Shown here piece after piece: positions 1-6,263 of a DNA stretch of 6,588 nt; position 1 is the first letter of the stretch, and each line of letters begins with the position of its first letter. The notes beneath the pieces were generated by a model. That model saw only the letters and a list, made by a program, of their open reading frames with translations. It had not been told where the DNA came from and ran no database searches. The translations under genes were made by a program, and so were the position numbers. This DNA comes from Chthoniobacteraceae bacterium (lineage in GTDB: Bacteria; Verrucomicrobiota; Verrucomicrobiia; Chthoniobacterales; Chthoniobacteraceae): NCBI GenBank assembly GCA_947478975.1, contig CANJYI010000160.1:1-6588 (forward strand), read 5' to 3'.

Positions 1-69
1 CTGGAAATAGCACTTGCAGCGCCGTTATTCAAACTTTTAGGGGACTACAATAGGCTTCCAAAAATATAA
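1..69 (+). CDS. C-terminal tail of an unidentified upstream reading frame (5' end outside window)
   Basis: The frame is open from the first base and ends at TAA 67-69, giving 22 residues with a hydrophobic stretch (IALAAPLFKLL) and the end DYNRLPKI. The composition looks like real protein, but 22 codons cannot identify a family. It may be the true end of a gene lying to the left. Alternatively it may be the front of the protein at 54-600, cut off by one missing A in the A5 run at 60-64: restoring an A reads through as PKNITSGK into the next open frame. The lack of any ATG, GTG or TTG in the next frame between 54 and 125 slightly favours the second reading. Confidence 0.3.
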   Translation: MEIALAAPLFKLLGDYNRLPKI

Positions 70-600
70 CTTCTGGAAAATCAAAGAAAAATTTCGCCTC
101 CAGATTTTTTGTCAGCATTTTTCTAGTGTATGTGGTTGCGAATGTTGTTCTGTTTCTGAGCAATCCCTACTCCTCTGCCTGGCACTATGAAAATCATAAG
201 CCTGTGCCCATTGGGGTGATGCAGTCGGGCGACTCCGCTCTGTCGTTGAGTCAGATCACCGACGTTATGGCGGCGATTGATCTCGCCTATCGCGCACGAA
301 AGCCGACGGCACAAGAGCAGGCGGGGATTGTTGCAATACAGGGGGTCGCAATCGTGTTCTTTCCTTCGACTTTCGCCCTTCACATGAAGAGGTTCATGGG
401 CTACCTAGGGCCTGCCAACTCCGATCAGCAGGCTTTTACCTTGTCAGTGACAACAGCGGTACAATCACCTTGCGAGACTTGCCGTGAGCAGGGGGATGAA
501 GGACGACGGCTATCTGTTCAAAGAGGAATGCTCCCTCTCCAAAGAAAACGGGGAATCCTTCGAGTCGCTGCGCTCTGCTGCGGGAAATAAGGGGAACTAG
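54..600 (+). pseudogene. Frameshifted gene for a small predicted membrane protein, family unknown
   Basis: Three open segments follow each other in three frames. Segment A (54 to about 437) encodes a lysine-rich stretch, a strong membrane segment (RFFVSIFLVYVVANVVLFL), the sequence NPYSSAWHYENHKPVPIG, and a second hydrophobic stretch (AGIVAIQGVAIVFFPSTFAL). Segment B (about 437-487) reads FYLVSDNSGTITLRDLP then TGA. Segment C (about 485-600) reads VSRGMKDDGYLFKEEC and ends SAAGNKGN with TAG 598-600. Each join needs one added base, the first in the T run at 434-437 and the second near CCG 482-484. The uninterrupted frame 126-590 (GTG start, 154 codons) exists, but after about codon 104 it turns into Cys/Arg-rich sequence typical of an out-of-frame read, and its GTG would cut the membrane segment. 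Either the gene has decayed or the source sequence has one-base errors. I recognise no homologue. It converges on the cytochrome gene with a 25-base gap and no clear terminator. Confidence 0.4.
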
Positions 601-625
601 GGGGCAGTGTTCATGTTCTTTCATT

Positions 626-3600
626 TTATTTGAGGTACATCGCCTCGTTGCTTGAGAGCAGCACCTGCACCAGGCTTTCCCATGGGTCGAGGGGGGATCG
701 CTCTACAACCCGTCCACGGTTTACCACCGGCGCGCGTGCATCGACCCCGCTCTTGTTTTGTGCGTCCGCAAGGATGGCCTCTGCGCGCTGTTGAGCCTTA
801 CCAAGCAGCGCCCTCTGGGCGTTCTCAATTCCGGCCTGCTCTTCCCGTTCAACCTTCAAAAAGGCGCGCCCCTTGGACAGTTCGCGCTCGTTCGGCGTCC
901 GTTGCAGCACAACGCGGTACACGGCGCGAAGGCCATCTTCCTCCCCACGGCCAATGGCGGCCTGGACCTCAGGACGTTGCCTGATGTAGCGGGTAATGAC
1001 GATGGTGAAAGGACTGTTCATTAAGAACAGCGACTGCTGAGGGACGATCGTTGCGGTGCGGCGGGAGTTGGGCTCTGTGGGGTTGGCGAAGTCGAACTGC
1101 GTCAGCAATTCCGGCAGCGCCCCCCTGTCGATAAACCCGTAGATGGAGCGCCTTCGCGAGTAGGGCTCGCTCACCAAATTGACCGGGGGCCCGAACACGT
1201 TCGGATCAAGCACGCCGGCCATCATAAGCATAGAGTCGCGGAACGCCTCGAAATCAAGACGCCTGATGTTGGCCCGCCAAAGCAGCGCGTTTGCCGGATC
1301 GATCTTCTGGTATTGAGCCAGATTGTCACTCAGCGGGCTTTGTTGGTAAACGCTCGAGAGCACGATCAACCTGATCAGTGCTTTTGCAGACCAGGCGGGC
1401 TTTCCGGGCAAATCCTGCATGAACCACCAAGCAAGATAATCGAGCAACTCCGGATGCGATGGCTCCCCGGCACGGCTGCCCAGATCGTCGGGCGTGCGCA
1501 CCAAGCCCTCGCCCAGCAGGTGCATCCAAATGCGGTTGACCGCCACGCGAGCCGTGAACGGATTGCTCTTGCTGGCGATCGCCTGCGCCAACTCCAGTCG
1601 GCCGCTGCCGTGCAGAAAGGGCTGGGCTCCACCCGGAGTGAGCGCATCAATGTAGCGCCGGGGCACGAGCTTGCGGGCGGCAGGGTCATTCGCAGCGGGA
1701 CGGTTACCTCGCGGATAAATCGGCGACTCGACCGGTTTGGGCAACTCCTCGACCGACATCGCGCGCATCGCCCCCACTTGATTGGTCAACTTGAACATGT
1801 TGATTCCATTGACCTGTCCCGCGGTCTCCAGCTCACTGCCGCGCGCATCGTGGCCGCGGCACTCCTCCAACAATTTCAGCTCCAACGAATCAGTCGGGCT
1901 TCTACGGACGCTGCCGCGCAAAGGCAGCTCCGGTGCAATCAACCGCCACGGGAAAACCGCCAGCTCCATCAACTCCAACTTGGGATGGCCAACAACTTTC
2001 TCGCGCAGCTTCCAGATCAGCGAGGTGATGCCATCTCCGGCGTTGATCTCCGCTACAAAATCTTTGCAGCCAGACTCCACAGGTTTCCCCGCAACGGGAG
2101 CGACCGTTGACTCCCAAAACCTCTCAAAGAGCTTTGCGACACTCTCCAGATCCTCGGGCAGCGACTGCTGTGCCTTGAAAAAGGCAAGCACGACGCTGTT
2201 GTAGCCCGTGCGCCTGCCCTCAATGATGTCCTCGAAATACTTTCGATCGCCTGCAGCCAGGGCCACGAAGGGGCCGAGGACAGGATCTCTTCCGTTGAAC
2301 TTAAAGTTCGGGGCGAACTCGCCGCGGAGCCAGTAGGAGTCATCTCCGACAATGCTGAGCCTTTTCTGTAATTCCCTCGCACGTTCACGGTCCTCGTCCG
2401 TTTTGAATCCGTTGAGGGTGGCCATCGCGTAGTGGAAATAGGAGGCGGCTTTCGCGCGCATCCTTGCGTTCTCCCGTTTGGCGATGTGCAGGTAAACGGC
2501 CCAGGCGTGGTCGTGGAGTTCACGGAGCTTGGCCTGATTTCCGGCGACAAGCGCGGGATCCGTGCTGCCCCAAATCACCGGACCTTCACTCGGCTGAGTG
2601 ATGCTGCTGAACACGCCGTGGAGCGCGTAGTAGTCAGCCTGCGTGATTGGGTCAAACTTGTGGTTGTGGCAACGCGCGCACGCGAGGGTGAGCCCCAGAA
2701 AGCCCCTGCCAACTGCGTCGATGCGCTCGTTGATAATCTCGTCTTGGTTGGAGGAGGCTTGGCCGATGGTGATGAAGGCCAGCGCAGCCCAGTTTGGGTT
2801 GGGCCTCTTGTTGATTTGGTCTGCCGCCAGTTGGTTGAGGATGAACTGATCGTAGGGCATGTCCTTGTTCACGGCGTGGATGAGCCAGTCTCGGTAGCCC
2901 CATGCGTAGGGAAAGCGCTGGTCGAATCCCCTCTCCGGGACGCCTCCCGTGTCCGAGTAGCGCGCCGTGTCCATCCAGTGACGGGCCCAGCGTTCCCCGT
3001 GGTGGGGGCTGCGGAGCAGGGCGTCCACGACTGCTTCAAAGGCCTTCGGCGAACTATCTGCAAGAAAAGCGCGCGTCTGCTCCGGTGAGGGAGGCAGTCC
3101 AATCAAGTCGAAGTAGACGCGCCTCAGCAAAGCCTCCCTCTTGGTGCGCACCTCGAGCGGGCTGCCAGTTTCGGGAATTGCCGCTGGCCGCATTCCCTTC
3201 TCCTCGAGCTTCGCGAGGACAAACAGGTCGACAGGCGTCCTGGACCACGCGCGGTCCTTCACAACGGGAGCGGCGGGAGAAGAAACAACCGGTTGGAACG
3301 ACCAGCGCCGCGTACTGGGCCCCACTAGGACAGCGCTTGCCTCGCGGGGATCGGGGGCACCCATGGCAATCCACGCTCTGAGGGCGGAGATTTGTTCCGC
3401 TGAAAGCCGCTTCTTTGGCGGCATCTGCTGTAGCTCCCCGCGACCTTCCACCGCGGCAAGGAGCGGACTGGCATCCGGTTCCCCGGGAGTGATCACAGGG
3501 CCGGAGTCGCCTCCCCGGCGCATCGACTCGCGGTCGTCCATGCTCAGCCCGCCCTTTGTCTTTTGTTTGGCGCCCGAGTGGCACTCCATGCAGTTCTCGA

Positions 3601-3733
3601 TCAAGAGGGGGCGGATCTTGTTTTCAAAAAAGGCGGTCTGCGCTGGAGTCAGCCCGCCGCTTGCGCCGTGCAAAGGCAAGGTCGAGGCGACCGCCATCAC
3701 CCCAAACAGTAGGATTGAAAGAAGCCTGCGCAT
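626..3733 (-). CDS. Planctomycete-type cytochrome protein, PSCyt1-DUF1549-DUF1553 (1035 aa)
   Basis: This is a predicted exported c-type cytochrome-like protein. Residues 1-24 form a Sec-type signal peptide (MRRLL, then a hydrophobic core, ending LHGA). Residues 33-130 match PSCyt1, with heme-binding motif CMECH at 48-52 and MPPKKRLS at 104-111. PSCyt2/DUF1549 covers about 163-385, with FDLIGLPPSPEQT (208-220), ERWARHWMD (247-255) and a second heme-type motif CARCHNHKFDP at 352-362. Residues ~396-690 are mainly helical linker without a domain I recognise. PSD1/DUF1553 covers ~705-1035, with NPFTARVAVNRIWMHLLGEG (724-743), EPYSRRRSIYGFIDR (856-870), ATIVPQQSLFLMNSPF (894-909) and the family-like end VLLSSNEAMYLK. 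A charged helical stretch (~955-1000) interrupts the C-terminal domain. Start ATG 3733 has GAGGGG (3743-3738) four bases upstream, overlapping the stop of the DUF1501 gene, so the two are co-transcribed and probably translationally coupled. Known of the family: common and expanded in PVC bacteria, function not established. Length is usual for the family. Confidence 0.95.
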   Translation of the reverse strand: MRRLLSILLFGVMAVASTLPLHGASGGLTPAQTAFFENKIRPLLIENCMECHSGAKQKTKGGLSMDDRESMRRGGDSGPVITPGEPDASPLLAAVEGRGELQQMPPKKRLSAEQISALRAWIAMGAPDPREASAVLVGPSTRRWSFQPVVSSPAAPVVKDRAWSRTPVDLFVLAKLEEKGMRPAAIPETGSPLEVRTKREALLRRVYFDLIGLPPSPEQTRAFLADSSPKAFEAVVDALLRSPHHGERWARHWMDTARYSDTGGVPERGFDQRFPYAWGYRDWLIHAVNKDMPYDQFILNQLAADQINKRPNPNWAALAFITIGQASSNQDEIINERIDAVGRGFLGLTLACARCHNHKFDPITQADYYALHGVFSSITQPSEGPVIWGSTDPALVAGNQAKLRELHDHAWAVYLHIAKRENARMRAKAASYFHYAMATLNGFKTDEDRERARELQKRLSIVGDDSYWLRGEFAPNFKFNGRDPVLGPFVALAAGDRKYFEDIIEGRRTGYNSVVLAFFKAQQSLPEDLESVAKLFERFWESTVAPVAGKPVESGCKDFVAEINAGDGITSLIWKLREKVVGHPKLELMELAVFPWRLIAPELPLRGSVRRSPTDSLELKLLEECRGHDARGSELETAGQVNGINMFKLTNQVGAMRAMSVEELPKPVESPIYPRGNRPAANDPAARKLVPRRYIDALTPGGAQPFLHGSGRLELAQAIASKSNPFTARVAVNRIWMHLLGEGLVRTPDDLGSRAGEPSHPELLDYLAWWFMQDLPGKPAWSAKALIRLIVLSSVYQQSPLSDNLAQYQKIDPANALLWRANIRRLDFEAFRDSMLMMAGVLDPNVFGPPVNLVSEPYSRRRSIYGFIDRGALPELLTQFDFANPTEPNSRRTATIVPQQSLFLMNSPFTIVITRYIRQRPEVQAAIGRGEEDGLRAVYRVVLQRTPNERELSKGRAFLKVEREEQAGIENAQRALLGKAQQRAEAILADAQNKSGVDARAPVVNRGRVVERSPLDPWESLVQVLLSSNEAMYLK

Positions 3734-3737
3734 GGAA

Positions 3738-3743
3738 CCCCTC
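3738..3743 (-). promoter_or_regulatory. Ribosome binding site of the cytochrome gene, inside the DUF1501 stop
   Basis: On the minus strand the junction reads TGAGGGGTTCCATG. GAGGGG starts within the TGA stop of the DUF1501 gene and is four bases from the ATG of the next gene. Ribosomes ending the first gene would be placed at the second start, so fixed-ratio expression through translational coupling is likely (inference). Confidence 0.7.
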
Positions 3744-5223
3744 AGGCAATAATGTCCTTGATGACCTTGCCCGACACATCCGTCAGCCGAAAGTCCCGGC
3801 CGTTGTAGTTGTAGGTGAGCCGCTCATGGTCGAAGCCAAGCAGCGCAAGAATCGTTGCGTGAAAGTCAGGAATGCCGACAACGTTTTCCACAGCAGTTCC
3901 CCCAAACTCGTCTGTCGCGCCGTAGGCAACCCCGCCTTTGACCCCGCCGCCCGCCATCCAGGAAACCATGCTTGCGCCGTTGTGGTCGCGTCCCGGAAGG
4001 CCGGCGGTGTTTTGTGCGGTCGGAGTGCGGCCGAACTCGCCGCCCCACACCACCAGCGTGGAATCGAGCAGGCCCCGGTCCTTCAAGTCTCCCAGAAGCG
4101 CAGCCACCGCGGCATCCGTTCCTGCGGCTGCGGAGCGCACAGACTTTTCTATGTCGAAATGCGTGTCCCACCCGCCGGTGGTGACCTGGACAAAACGTAC
4201 GCCACGCTCAACCAAGCGGCGGGCAATGAGAAGCTTTGTCCCGTTTGCGTTGCGTTGTCTGTTGGCGAGCAACTCGTAACGATCCCGCACCGCCTGGGGC
4301 TCCTTGCTTACGTCGAAAGCGTCCATCGCTTCGCGCTGCATGTTGAAGGCGATTTCAAAGGATTGTATCCGCGCCTCCAGCTGGGCGTCATGCTGGAGTT
4401 GGGCCGCGTGCATCTCATTGATTTCACGGGCATAGTCAATCTGGCGGCGCTGCCTCTCGACTGGGGTAAAGGGGTTGGTGATGTTGGTGATGATATCCGT
4501 CAACGGCAGGCGCGGGTCATAGTTGACATTGCACCCCTGATAGATGCCCGGCAGGAAGGCGGCCTGACGAAAGCTGTGTTCGCCCCCGAGGGTTACAAAG
4601 CCCGGAAGCATCTGGTTTTCAGTGCCCAGCCCGTACACCGTCCAAGAACCAAGGCTCGGCTTGTTCAGAATGCCTGACCCAGTCATCAGCGCTTTGGAGG
4701 CGATCTTGTGGTCTGGAATGCTGGCGTTTAGGGAACGGATCACCGCCATGTGGTCCACCCACTTCCCCAGCTCCGGAAATATTTCCGAAACCTCGATGCC
4801 GGACTTTCCCTGCTTGCTGAACCTAAAGGGAGAGCCCAGTGCCAGTCCCCCGTAGCCCGGAAGCTTTTGGTTGTGGTGTTTGTTCAGGAGTGGCTTCGGG
4901 TCCCACGTATCCATCGTAGAGGGTGCGCCCGAGGCGTAGATATGGATGACGGCTTTCGCCTTTCCTGCGAAGTGGGGACGTTTCGGCGTCAGCGGACCGA
5001 CCACCTTGCCAGCGGCGTTTGCGGCAAATGGATTGAGGCCGAACAGAGCCGCAAGACTGACCCCACCGAACCCCACGCCGTACCGCGCCAGAAACCCGCG
5101 CCGCGACGAGGGCGGAAACATTTCAGAATGCGCCGGAGCGCTGCCTGGTGACGTCTGCGTTACTAACTCCTCATTATTGGCTCTCATGGTGTGCAGGGCG
5201 CGGATTCTTCCGCGCAACCACAC
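3742..5223 (-). CDS. DUF1501 family protein with Tat signal (493 aa)
   Basis: DUF1501 proteins are exported proteins of the alkaline phosphatase/sulfatase-like superfamily with no settled reaction; in PVC bacteria they are habitually encoded beside DUF1549/DUF1553 cytochromes, as here. Numbered from the GTG at 5223: Tat motif SRRGFLA at 40-46, hydrophobic core 49-63 and likely cleavage after FAANA (~71). Then come IHIYASGAPSTMDTWDPKP (93-111), where the family more often has GGPS; VTTGGWDTHFD (347-357); VVWGGEFGRTPT (391-402); GRDHN (411-415); and WMAGGGVKGG (422-431). These are the hallmark motifs in the expected order. Start: GTG 5223 has GGGAG (5236-5232) eight bases upstream and lies about 27 bases after the predicted transcription start. 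ATG 5187 and ATG 5121 are alternatives; 5121 gives the most compact Tat peptide, but neither has a clear ribosome binding site. First gene of the operon. Confidence 0.95.
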   Translation of the reverse strand: MWLRGRIRALHTMRANNEELVTQTSPGSAPAHSEMFPPSSRRGFLARYGVGFGGVSLAALFGLNPFAANAAGKVVGPLTPKRPHFAGKAKAVIHIYASGAPSTMDTWDPKPLLNKHHNQKLPGYGGLALGSPFRFSKQGKSGIEVSEIFPELGKWVDHMAVIRSLNASIPDHKIASKALMTGSGILNKPSLGSWTVYGLGTENQMLPGFVTLGGEHSFRQAAFLPGIYQGCNVNYDPRLPLTDIITNITNPFTPVERQRRQIDYAREINEMHAAQLQHDAQLEARIQSFEIAFNMQREAMDAFDVSKEPQAVRDRYELLANRQRNANGTKLLIARRLVERGVRFVQVTTGGWDTHFDIEKSVRSAAAGTDAAVAALLGDLKDRGLLDSTLVVWGGEFGRTPTAQNTAGLPGRDHNGASMVSWMAGGGVKGGVAYGATDEFGGTAVENVVGIPDFHATILALLGFDHERLTYNYNGRDFRLTDVSGKVIKDIIA

Positions 5224-5249
5224 TTAACCCGCTCCCAGCCGGACGACAT

Positions 5250-5267
5250 GTCGGTAATTTTACCGAC
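5250..5267. promoter_or_regulatory. Perfect 8-bp inverted repeat over the predicted -10 (possible operator or IS tip)
   Basis: GTCGGTAATTTTACCGAC has arms GTCGGTAA and TTACCGAC around a TT centre. The arms match perfectly. With T at 5249 the stretch starts TGTCGG, and IS21-family ends start TGT. It is a candidate repressor site because it covers the predicted -10 of the operon; the alternative is that it is the outer tip of a transposable element end. Confidence 0.5.
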
Positions 5268-5285
5268 TGTCACCGGTCACTTCAA
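5257..5285 (-). promoter_or_regulatory. Predicted sigma70-type promoter of the DUF1501-cytochrome operon
   Basis: On the minus strand, TTGAAG (5285-5280; 4/6 to the -35 consensus) is followed by exactly 17 bases and TAAAAT (5262-5257; 5/6 to the -10 consensus). Transcription would start near 5250, giving a leader of about 27 bases with GGGAG at 5236-5232 before GTG 5223. Position, spacing and leader fit one another, but no experiment is available. The -10 element lies inside the palindrome 5250-5267 and the -35 overlaps the first tandem repeat, which suggests control by a DNA-binding protein or that the promoter came with an inserted element. Confidence 0.45.
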
Positions 5286-5322
5286 AGTGTACCACCCGCG
5301 GTCGAATCAAAATGTACCACCC
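5282..5322. repeat. Two tandem copies of TCAAARTGTACCACCC, period 25 bp
   Basis: TCAAAGTGTACCACCC (5282-5297) and TCAAAATGTACCACCC (5307-5322) agree at 15 of 16 bases and are separated by 9 bases. Their starts are 25 bp apart, about 2.4 helical turns. Short, closely spaced direct repeats just inside a TGT tip are the known layout of IS21-family ends, where they bind the IstA transposase. No istA or istB gene lies in this window and I see no partner end, so if this is such an end it is a remnant. Tandem regulator sites are the other explanation. Confidence 0.75.
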
Positions 5323-5323
5323 C

Positions 5324-5347
5324 GGGGCGTTGGTTTTTAACGCTCCC
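5324..5347. other. Stem-loop beside the tandem repeats
   Basis: GCGTT (5327-5331) pairs with AACGC (5339-5343) around a 7-base loop, GGTTTTT. GGG 5324-5326 can pair with CCC 5345-5347 across a single bulged T at 5344, giving up to 8 bp. No T run follows on the plus strand, so it is not a good plus-strand terminator. It lies between the operon promoter and the upstream side of the GNAT gene; its role is unknown. Confidence 0.35.
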
Positions 5348-5502
5348 GCTTCCACGCTGAAAAAGGCGTGACGGGTGTGTCAAAAGCAAATTCTTATCCT
5401 TCAAACCTCGCCATCATCGAGCCGTTTGGCTTGTTCGGAAAAATGACGGGCCTGAGCCGGCTTGGCGGGCCGTGGGAGCGCTTGGTAAGGGTGAACATCT
5501 GA
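5341..5502 (+). other. Open frame of 53 codons without a clear start, possible gene remnant
   Basis: The frame opens after TAA 5338-5340 and ends at TGA 5500-5502, just before the GNAT gene. Its second half (IIEPFGLFGKMTGLSRLGG, then PWERLVRVNI) has a protein-like composition, but no ATG or ribosome binding site precedes it and I recognise no family. The opposite strand is also open over 5394-5627, so the signal is ambiguous. It could be the tail of a gene whose front was removed by a rearrangement at the repeat cluster, or simply non-coding upstream sequence of the acetyltransferase gene. Confidence 0.2.
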
Positions 5503-5505
5503 AAT

Positions 5506-6102
5506 GTGTCTCTCAGTTCTGCCGGCACTACGCACACCATGAGTTCAATCTCTCCAAGTCCCGACACTGAGTCGTGGCCGCTGCGATGGGCGCATGAGGC
5601 GGATGTATCAGCACTTGAAGCACTCATTCCGCTATCGGTTCGCGCGTTGCAGTCTCCTTACTATTCACAGGCTCAAATCGAAGCAGCACTGGGACCTGTC
5701 TTTGGCGTTGACCGGCAGCTCATTCGCGATGGGACTTACTTCATAGCGGAACACGACGGGGTAATTGTCGGCTGTGGCGGGTGGAGTAAACGGCGCGCGC
5801 TTTATGGCGGGGACGGCAGCAGAGAGCATGAGGATGAGCTGCTAGACCCGCAGCGTGACGCGGCACGGGTTCGCGCCTTTTTTGTTCACCCGGACTGGGC
5901 GAGGCGTGGTATCGGGCGCAGCATCATGGCCGCCTGTGAGCGGGCAATTCGCGAGTCAGGCTTTCGCACGGTGGACATCGTAGCCACGCTGGCGGGAGAA
6001 CCGCTCTACGCCTTCTTTGGTTACGCCGTCGTGGAGCGTTACGATATTGCGATGGTCAGCGGCATGAGTTTACCCGTCGTGAAGATGAGCAAGGTCATTT
6101 AG
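5506..6102 (+). CDS. GNAT family N-acetyltransferase (198 aa from GTG; 187 aa from ATG 5539)
   Basis: A cytoplasmic acetyl-CoA-dependent N-acetyltransferase of unknown substrate. Numbered from GTG 5506: beta-1 and helix regions LRWAHEADVSALEALIP (26-42), PYYSQAQIEAALG (51-63), the core strands TYFIAEHDGVIVGCGGW (77-93), then motif A with the acceptor-side strand ARVRAFFVHPDW (120-131) and the acetyl-CoA pyrophosphate loop RRGIGR (133-138), helix MAACERAIRESG (141-152), and the C-terminal LYAFFGYAVVERYDI (167-181). All core GNAT elements are present and the length is normal for a single-domain member. The start is uncertain: homologous folds begin close to LRWAHEAD, so ATG 5539 is likely. Neither start has a strong ribosome binding site, although AAGGG lies about 14 bases before the GTG. 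No terminator is evident after TAG 6100-6102. Confidence 0.93.
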   Translation: MSLSSAGTTHTMSSISPSPDTESWPLRWAHEADVSALEALIPLSVRALQSPYYSQAQIEAALGPVFGVDRQLIRDGTYFIAEHDGVIVGCGGWSKRRALYGGDGSREHEDELLDPQRDAARVRAFFVHPDWARRGIGRSIMAACERAIRESGFRTVDIVATLAGEPLYAFFGYAVVERYDIAMVSGMSLPVVKMSKVI

Positions 6103-6134
6103 CGCGCCCCGCGACAGCTGCACGCGCGGCCCTG

Positions 6135-6143
6135 AAGGAGGGG
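6135..6143 (+). promoter_or_regulatory. Strong Shine-Dalgarno sequence before ATG 6149, out of frame with the OsmC gene
   Basis: AAGGAGGGG stands five bases before ATG 6149, the best ribosome binding site in the window. The frame it serves runs 68 codons (6149-6355) and overlaps the start of the OsmC gene by 92 bases in another frame. The first part (MLIISLVTFPQTMVPG) could be a short peptide; the part overlapping the OsmC gene is His/Pro-rich as expected of a wrong-frame read. It may mark a leader peptide, a lost gene start, or chance. Confidence 0.35.
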
Positions 6144-6263
6144 CTGAAATGCTTATTATTAGTTTAGTTACATTTCCTCAAACGATGGTGCCCGGGCCAA
6201 AGACGAGGACCCCTCCCGTCTCGCTGATCACATCCGTAGTTTGCATCCGTGATTTTTACCTGC

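Larger units (their letters stand above)
5249..5322. mobile_element. Possible orphan end of an IS21-like element
   Basis: The stretch starts TGTCGG, followed by the palindrome and by two 16-bp repeats 25 bp apart. This resembles the multiple-terminal-repeat ends of IS21-family elements, including the TGTACCACC-type repeat core that I recall from such ends. The reading rests on layout and memory, not on a database match. The supposed end points its outer tip toward the DUF1501 gene, only 25 bases from its GTG start; the inner side faces the GNAT gene, where no transposase is found. Confidence 0.3.

Noticed and set aside
123..624. Minus-strand open frames (86 and 62 codons) over the frameshifted region
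   Set aside because: Cys/Arg/His-rich composition without motifs; the plus-strand segments look far more like protein, with a clear membrane segment.
1313..2110. 265-codon plus-strand open frame
   Set aside because: Antisense to the middle of the cytochrome gene; Gln/Arg/Ala-rich shadow composition and no family resemblance.
3556..4677. 373-codon plus-strand open frame spanning the junction of the two operon genes
   Set aside because: It is antisense to two strongly supported genes with domain motifs in order, has no recognisable motif itself, and long antisense frames are expected in GC-rich coding DNA.
5378..5383. Perfect TTGACA on the minus strand as a -35 element
   Set aside because: No acceptable -10 hexamer lies 16-18 bases downstream (TCAGCG at 17), so TTGAAG-N17-TAAAAT closer to the gene is preferred.
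5394..5627. Minus-strand 77-codon open frame upstream of and into the GNAT gene
   Set aside because: Half of it is antisense to the GNAT N-terminus and no ribosome binding site or family is visible, although its last 34 codons cannot be excluded with certainty.
6103..6128. GC-rich CCGCG/CGCGG inverted repeat after the GNAT stop as a terminator
   Set aside because: The stem is short with a long loop, alternative pairings compete, and no T run follows.
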